In this document: one piece after another, positions 61,080-64,000 of the stretch
How positions within the stretch are numbered: position 1 is the stretch's first letter
Layout of the letters: every line of letters starts with the position of its first letter
Assembly: GCA_049890215.1 (NCBI GenBank)
Contig: JBMHBX010000001.1
Location: 1-64,000 of the forward strand
Source of the DNA: UBA685 sp049890215
Lineage (GTDB): Bacteria > Pseudomonadota > Alphaproteobacteria > Puniceispirillales > Puniceispirillaceae
DNA length: 64,000 nucleotides
Direction of reading: 5' to 3'
Made by a program: the position numbers and the translations under genes
Notes under the pieces: model-generated
Seen by the model: the letters and a program-made list of their open reading frames with translations, nothing else
Database searches by the model: none
What the model was told of the DNA's origin: nothing

Positions 61080-61081
61080 TC

Positions 61082-62578
61082 ATGACAAAAACAATTGTGA
61101 TAGGTTCTGGTTTTGGCGGAATCGCCTCAGCATTACGCATGCGCGCCAGAGGTGATGAGGTCCTACTGATAGAGCGCTTGTCTGAAATAGGCGGCAGAGC
61201 GCAGGTATTTGAAAAAGGCGGCTTTCGTCATGATGCCGGCCCCACCGTCATCACAGCGCCATTTTTATTTGATGAATTATTTGAGCTATTTGGTGAAAAG
61301 CGTTCTGACCATATTGAATTCAGACCACTTGATCCGTGGTACCGCTTTTATTTTCATACAGGCGAACAATTTGATTACGCCGCCTCTCTTGAAGATACTT
61401 GCAAAGAGATTGAACGTTTTTCAAAACAAGATGCCGCCGGCTATCGCAAATTACTCAAAACATCCAAAGATATTTTTGATATTGGCTTTACCAAGCTTGC
61501 GGACAAGCCATTTACGCGATTTGGTGCCATGATGGCACAGGTGCCGGCTTTGCTGAAATTGCGATCATATCTGACAGTCTCATCACTGGTCGCGCGCTAT
61601 ATTAAACACCCTTTGATAAGACAGGCCTTTTCAATTCATCCCCTTCTTGTTGGCGGCAATCCGTTTTCAACCACTTCAATCTACGCGCTCATCCATTATC
61701 TGGAGCGTAAATGGGGCGTCTATTTCGCCATGGGGGGCACAGGCGCTCTTGTCGCGCAATTACGCCGTCTGATGGAACGCCATGGCATTGATATTCAGCT
61801 CAATACCGATGTTGAGACCATTACAACCAATGGCAGGCACGTCACAGGCATCATTACCTCAGATGGCCGCAAAATTGAGGCAGACAGGATCATCTGCAAC
61901 GGTGATCCTCCGGTGATCTATCAAGAACTACTGGCTCATAGCAAAAAGAAAAACAAAAAAGCCATACCCGAAAAATTCACAAAATACTCAATGGGTCTTT
62001 ATGTGATGTTTTTTGGCACCAAAACAACCTATCCGGATATCGCGCATCACACCATCTGGATGGGGCCACGCTTTGAAGGTCTTTTGCATGATATTTTTGA
62101 TAAAAAAATTCTGGCAGATGATTTCTCACTTTATTTGCACAGGCCAACAGCCACAGATAAAAGCTTTGCACCTGAGGGATGTGACAGCTTTTATGTGCTT
62201 TGCCCCGTGCCAAATCTGCAGGGTAATATTGACTGGCAGACAACAGGCTCTGTCCTGCGTGACAGGATTGTGACAGCTCTGGAAGAGACCATCATGCCAA
62301 ATTTATCACAAACCATCACAGATGATTTTTGGATGACGCCTGAAGATTTCAAAAAAGATTATCGCTCTATGCATGGCGCCGGCTTTTCAATCGCGCCATT
62401 ATTTACGCAAAGCGCATGGTTTCGCTATCATAATCAGGACCCTGATTATGATAATTTATATTTCGCCGCCGCAGGGGCACATCCGGGCGCCGGTATGCCA
62501 GGCGTGTTATGCTCTGCCAAAGTGGTCGAAGCGCTCATAGATGAAGCAGAGGCAAAAAAGAAAAAACAGGCCGCGTAA
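61082..62578 (+). CDS. crtI: Phytoene desaturase (CrtI type)
   Basis: 498 residues. FAD-binding GSGFGGIASALRMRARGDEV at the N-terminus, then IGGRAQVFEKGGFRHDAGPT, the CrtI signature. The C-terminal block YFAAAGAHPGAGMPGVLCSA is the second CrtI hallmark. It converts phytoene to lycopene in four desaturations. Weak ribosome site next to the inverted repeat. Second carotenoid gene, 84 bases after crtE; crtB follows. Confidence 0.96.
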   Translation: MTKTIVIGSGFGGIASALRMRARGDEVLLIERLSEIGGRAQVFEKGGFRHDAGPTVITAPFLFDELFELFGEKRSDHIEFRPLDPWYRFYFHTGEQFDYAASLEDTCKEIERFSKQDAAGYRKLLKTSKDIFDIGFTKLADKPFTRFGAMMAQVPALLKLRSYLTVSSLVARYIKHPLIRQAFSIHPLLVGGNPFSTTSIYALIHYLERKWGVYFAMGGTGALVAQLRRLMERHGIDIQLNTDVETITTNGRHVTGIITSDGRKIEADRIICNGDPPVIYQELLAHSKKKNKKAIPEKFTKYSMGLYVMFFGTKTTYPDIAHHTIWMGPRFEGLLHDIFDKKILADDFSLYLHRPTATDKSFAPEGCDSFYVLCPVPNLQGNIDWQTTGSVLRDRIVTALEETIMPNLSQTITDDFWMTPEDFKKDYRSMHGAGFSIAPLFTQSAWFRYHNQDPDYDNLYFAAAGAHPGAGMPGVLCSAKVVEALIDEAEAKKKKQAA

Positions 62579-62615
62579 TAAGGTATAACAAAAAGGGGTA
62601 AGGGACTGGCAAAAG

Positions 62616-63605
62616 ATGACAATGATGGCATCAACCCGCAATAGATCTCCTGCAGATAATCGCTTTCAGGCGCAACAAGCAGAAGACTCACTGGCAAAGA
62701 ACGGGCGCACTTTTCACTGGGCCCGCCGCTTTTTAGGGCCTCATCACGGGCCTGACGCAGCGCGTCTTTATGCCTTTTGCCGTCTGTTAGATGATCTGGC
62801 TGATGGTGACTTACCAGATGGTAAGAGACGCCTATTACAGATTCACCGCGATCTCATCACCTTATCTTCACATACCGTCAATTCTTCTAAAGCGAACACA
62901 GCCACACTGCCCTATTTACAAGATAAGGATATGGCGGCATTTGCCTCTTTCATGATCGCAAAAAATCTGCCTGCCAAAGCCTTTGAGCATTTAATTGACG
63001 GCTTATTATTTGATCAGGGCACCGTGGCGCTTGATGATGAATCAGCACTGATACTCTATGGCTATCAGGTGGCAGGGACAGTTGGTCTTATGATGTGTCC
63101 TGTCCTGTCATGCTTTGATAAACAGGCAAGCAATTTTGCCATTGATCTTGGCATTGCGATGCAATTTACCAACATCGCGCGCGATGTTCTCGAAGATGCC
63201 CAAATGGGACGCCGCTATTTGCCGGCTGACTGGGTAGACGGCCTTACCGCCGCTGAGATAGCGCAAGGCGCCGCCGCAAGCGATGAGGCTGTTTTAACCA
63301 TCATTCGCCGCGCAATCCAAAAATTATTACTACTTGCAGATACCTATTACCAAAGCGGGTTTTCTGGTCTTGCCTATTTACCCAAAAGAGCCCGGATAGC
63401 CATTGCGATTGCCGGTTATAGCTATCGTGAAATTGGTACACAATTGCAGGCAAATGGCCTGAACTGGCACAAAGGGCGCACCGTCACAAGCACGCTTACC
63501 AAAGCACGTGTCAGCTTAGGCGCAATACGCTATTTAGCACCGCAACACCCCCCTGCCAGACATCAGTCAGACCTGCATAAGGCATTAAGTGGCTATCTGA
63601 CATGA
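62616..63605 (+). CDS. crtB: Phytoene synthase
   Basis: 329 residues of the squalene/phytoene synthase family. The two aspartate-rich motifs are visible: LLDDLADGD near residue 50 and NIARDVLEDAQMGRRYLP near 188. TVGLMMCPVL and QFTNIARDV are conserved. It condenses two GGPP to phytoene. Ribosome site AAGGGA. The stop overlaps the crtY ATG by four bases (ATGA), indicating coupled translation. Confidence 0.96.
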   Translation: MTMMASTRNRSPADNRFQAQQAEDSLAKNGRTFHWARRFLGPHHGPDAARLYAFCRLLDDLADGDLPDGKRRLLQIHRDLITLSSHTVNSSKANTATLPYLQDKDMAAFASFMIAKNLPAKAFEHLIDGLLFDQGTVALDDESALILYGYQVAGTVGLMMCPVLSCFDKQASNFAIDLGIAMQFTNIARDVLEDAQMGRRYLPADWVDGLTAAEIAQGAAASDEAVLTIIRRAIQKLLLLADTYYQSGFSGLAYLPKRARIAIAIAGYSYREIGTQLQANGLNWHKGRTVTSTLTKARVSLGAIRYLAPQHPPARHQSDLHKALSGYLT

Positions 63606-64000
63606 CCAATCATCACCCTGTATCATTGATTGGCTCCGGCTGCGCCAGCCTGTCTCTGGCAAAGGCGATTCGTGCTGAAAATTTAGGGACATGCAAGCTG
63701 TTAACAGACAGCTCCTATCTGACGCGCCCAAACCATATCTGGGGTTTTTGGTCTATGCCATGGCTGACAGATGCGTCTGAAATAGCGCCTCATACATGGC
63801 ATAAATGGCAGATAATCACCTCGTCTGTTGCTATCATACATGAATCGCACACCCATCCTTATCAGGCGATATCATCATATGACTGGCTTCATCATTGCGC
63901 CACTCAATCAGGCGCAGAAGAGGTCATTGGCACGATCACCACCCCGCCATCTTATCCCTATTTCGACAGCCGGCCCCTGACCGCCCCGCAAGGATGTTTT
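63602..64000 (+). CDS. crtY: Lycopene beta-cyclase (partial, runs off right edge)
   Basis: 133 codons of the N-terminus are in the window. It starts MTNHHPVSLIGSGCASLSLA, a dinucleotide-binding loop as in CrtY, followed by YLTRPNHIWGFW, which matches the CrtY block around HTWSFH. The cyclase turns lycopene into beta-carotene, the substrate of the retinal-forming oxygenase. Its ATG overlaps the crtB stop. The frame is open to the last base. Only the N-terminal part is seen, so completeness is unknown. Confidence 0.88.
   Translation, partial: MTNHHPVSLIGSGCASLSLAKAIRAENLGTCKLLTDSSYLTRPNHIWGFWSMPWLTDASEIAPHTWHKWQIITSSVAIIHESHTHPYQAISSYDWLHHCATQSGAEEVIGTITTPPSYPYFDSRPLTAPQGCF

Noticed and set aside
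1..64000. CRISPR arrays, insertion sequences, rRNA genes
   Set aside because: No regularly spaced direct repeats, transposase genes or rRNA-like stretches were seen on reading the window.

Overview
The window looks like part of a marine alphaproteobacterial chromosome, most likely SAR116-like (Puniceispirillales). I infer this from gene content only; no similarity search was run. Supporting signs are moderate GC and tightly packed genes. A proteorhodopsin is followed by crtE-crtI-crtB-crtY. Several families are characteristic of Alphaproteobacteria: COQ9, ELM1, Alph_Pro_TM/TIGR02186, DUF6362 and the DUF1285-NUDIX-DUF6111-CCA transferase set. The carAB / yqeY-dnaG-rpoD neighbourhood also fits. 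There are no rRNA genes, insertion sequences or CRISPR arrays, and I see one tRNA.

Layout. 1-1.7 kb: a phage-flavoured edge with a terminase-small-subunit-like HTH protein, a DUF6362 protein and an S24/LexA-like regulator. 1.8-9.6 kb: an RNA methyltransferase, a ribbon-helix-helix protein, a glutamine amidotransferase, an orphan hydantoinase A, MsrP, an ELM1-like protein and an Lrp regulator. 9.6-23 kb: information processing and central metabolism (greA, carB, carA, yqeY, dnaG, rpoD, tRNA-CAT, aspartate aminotransferase, uvrB). 23-34.6 kb: transporters, uvrC, pgsA, ilvE, a MarR regulator, an OmpR/EnvZ-like pair, csaA, COQ9, proC, ybjN and ubiK. 34.6-41.1 kb: lgt, midA, pgeF, prs, rplY, pth and ychF. 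41.2-47.6 kb: the cytochrome bc1 operon, hemF, and the CCA transferase / DUF6111 / NUDIX / DUF1285 operon. 47.7-51.4 kb: an unrecognised 279-residue protein and a probable sulfur-anion module (ArsR, TauE, TIGR02186, universal stress protein). 51.4-58.8 kb: a secreted cyclophilin, RarD, glycerate kinase, a tungstate-type ABC transporter lacking its binding protein, a ferredoxin reductase, an aldehyde dehydrogenase and a small membrane protein. 59-64 kb: the proteorhodopsin/carotenoid cassette, cut off inside crtY.

How it fits together. Respiration (bc1, COQ9, UbiK, MidA, heme synthesis) and light-driven proton pumping both build proton-motive force. crtE-I-B-Y would supply beta-carotene, the precursor of retinal; the carotene-cleaving oxygenase gene would have to lie beyond the right edge or elsewhere. 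Most of the window is ordinary core genome. The least explained parts are the structured intergenic DNA of the proteorhodopsin cassette, the atypical second motif of CrtE, the orphan gene at 47.7 kb, the nested dyads before the orphan TupB/TupC pair, and the phage-like left edge. I did not find a clearly new multi-gene system.
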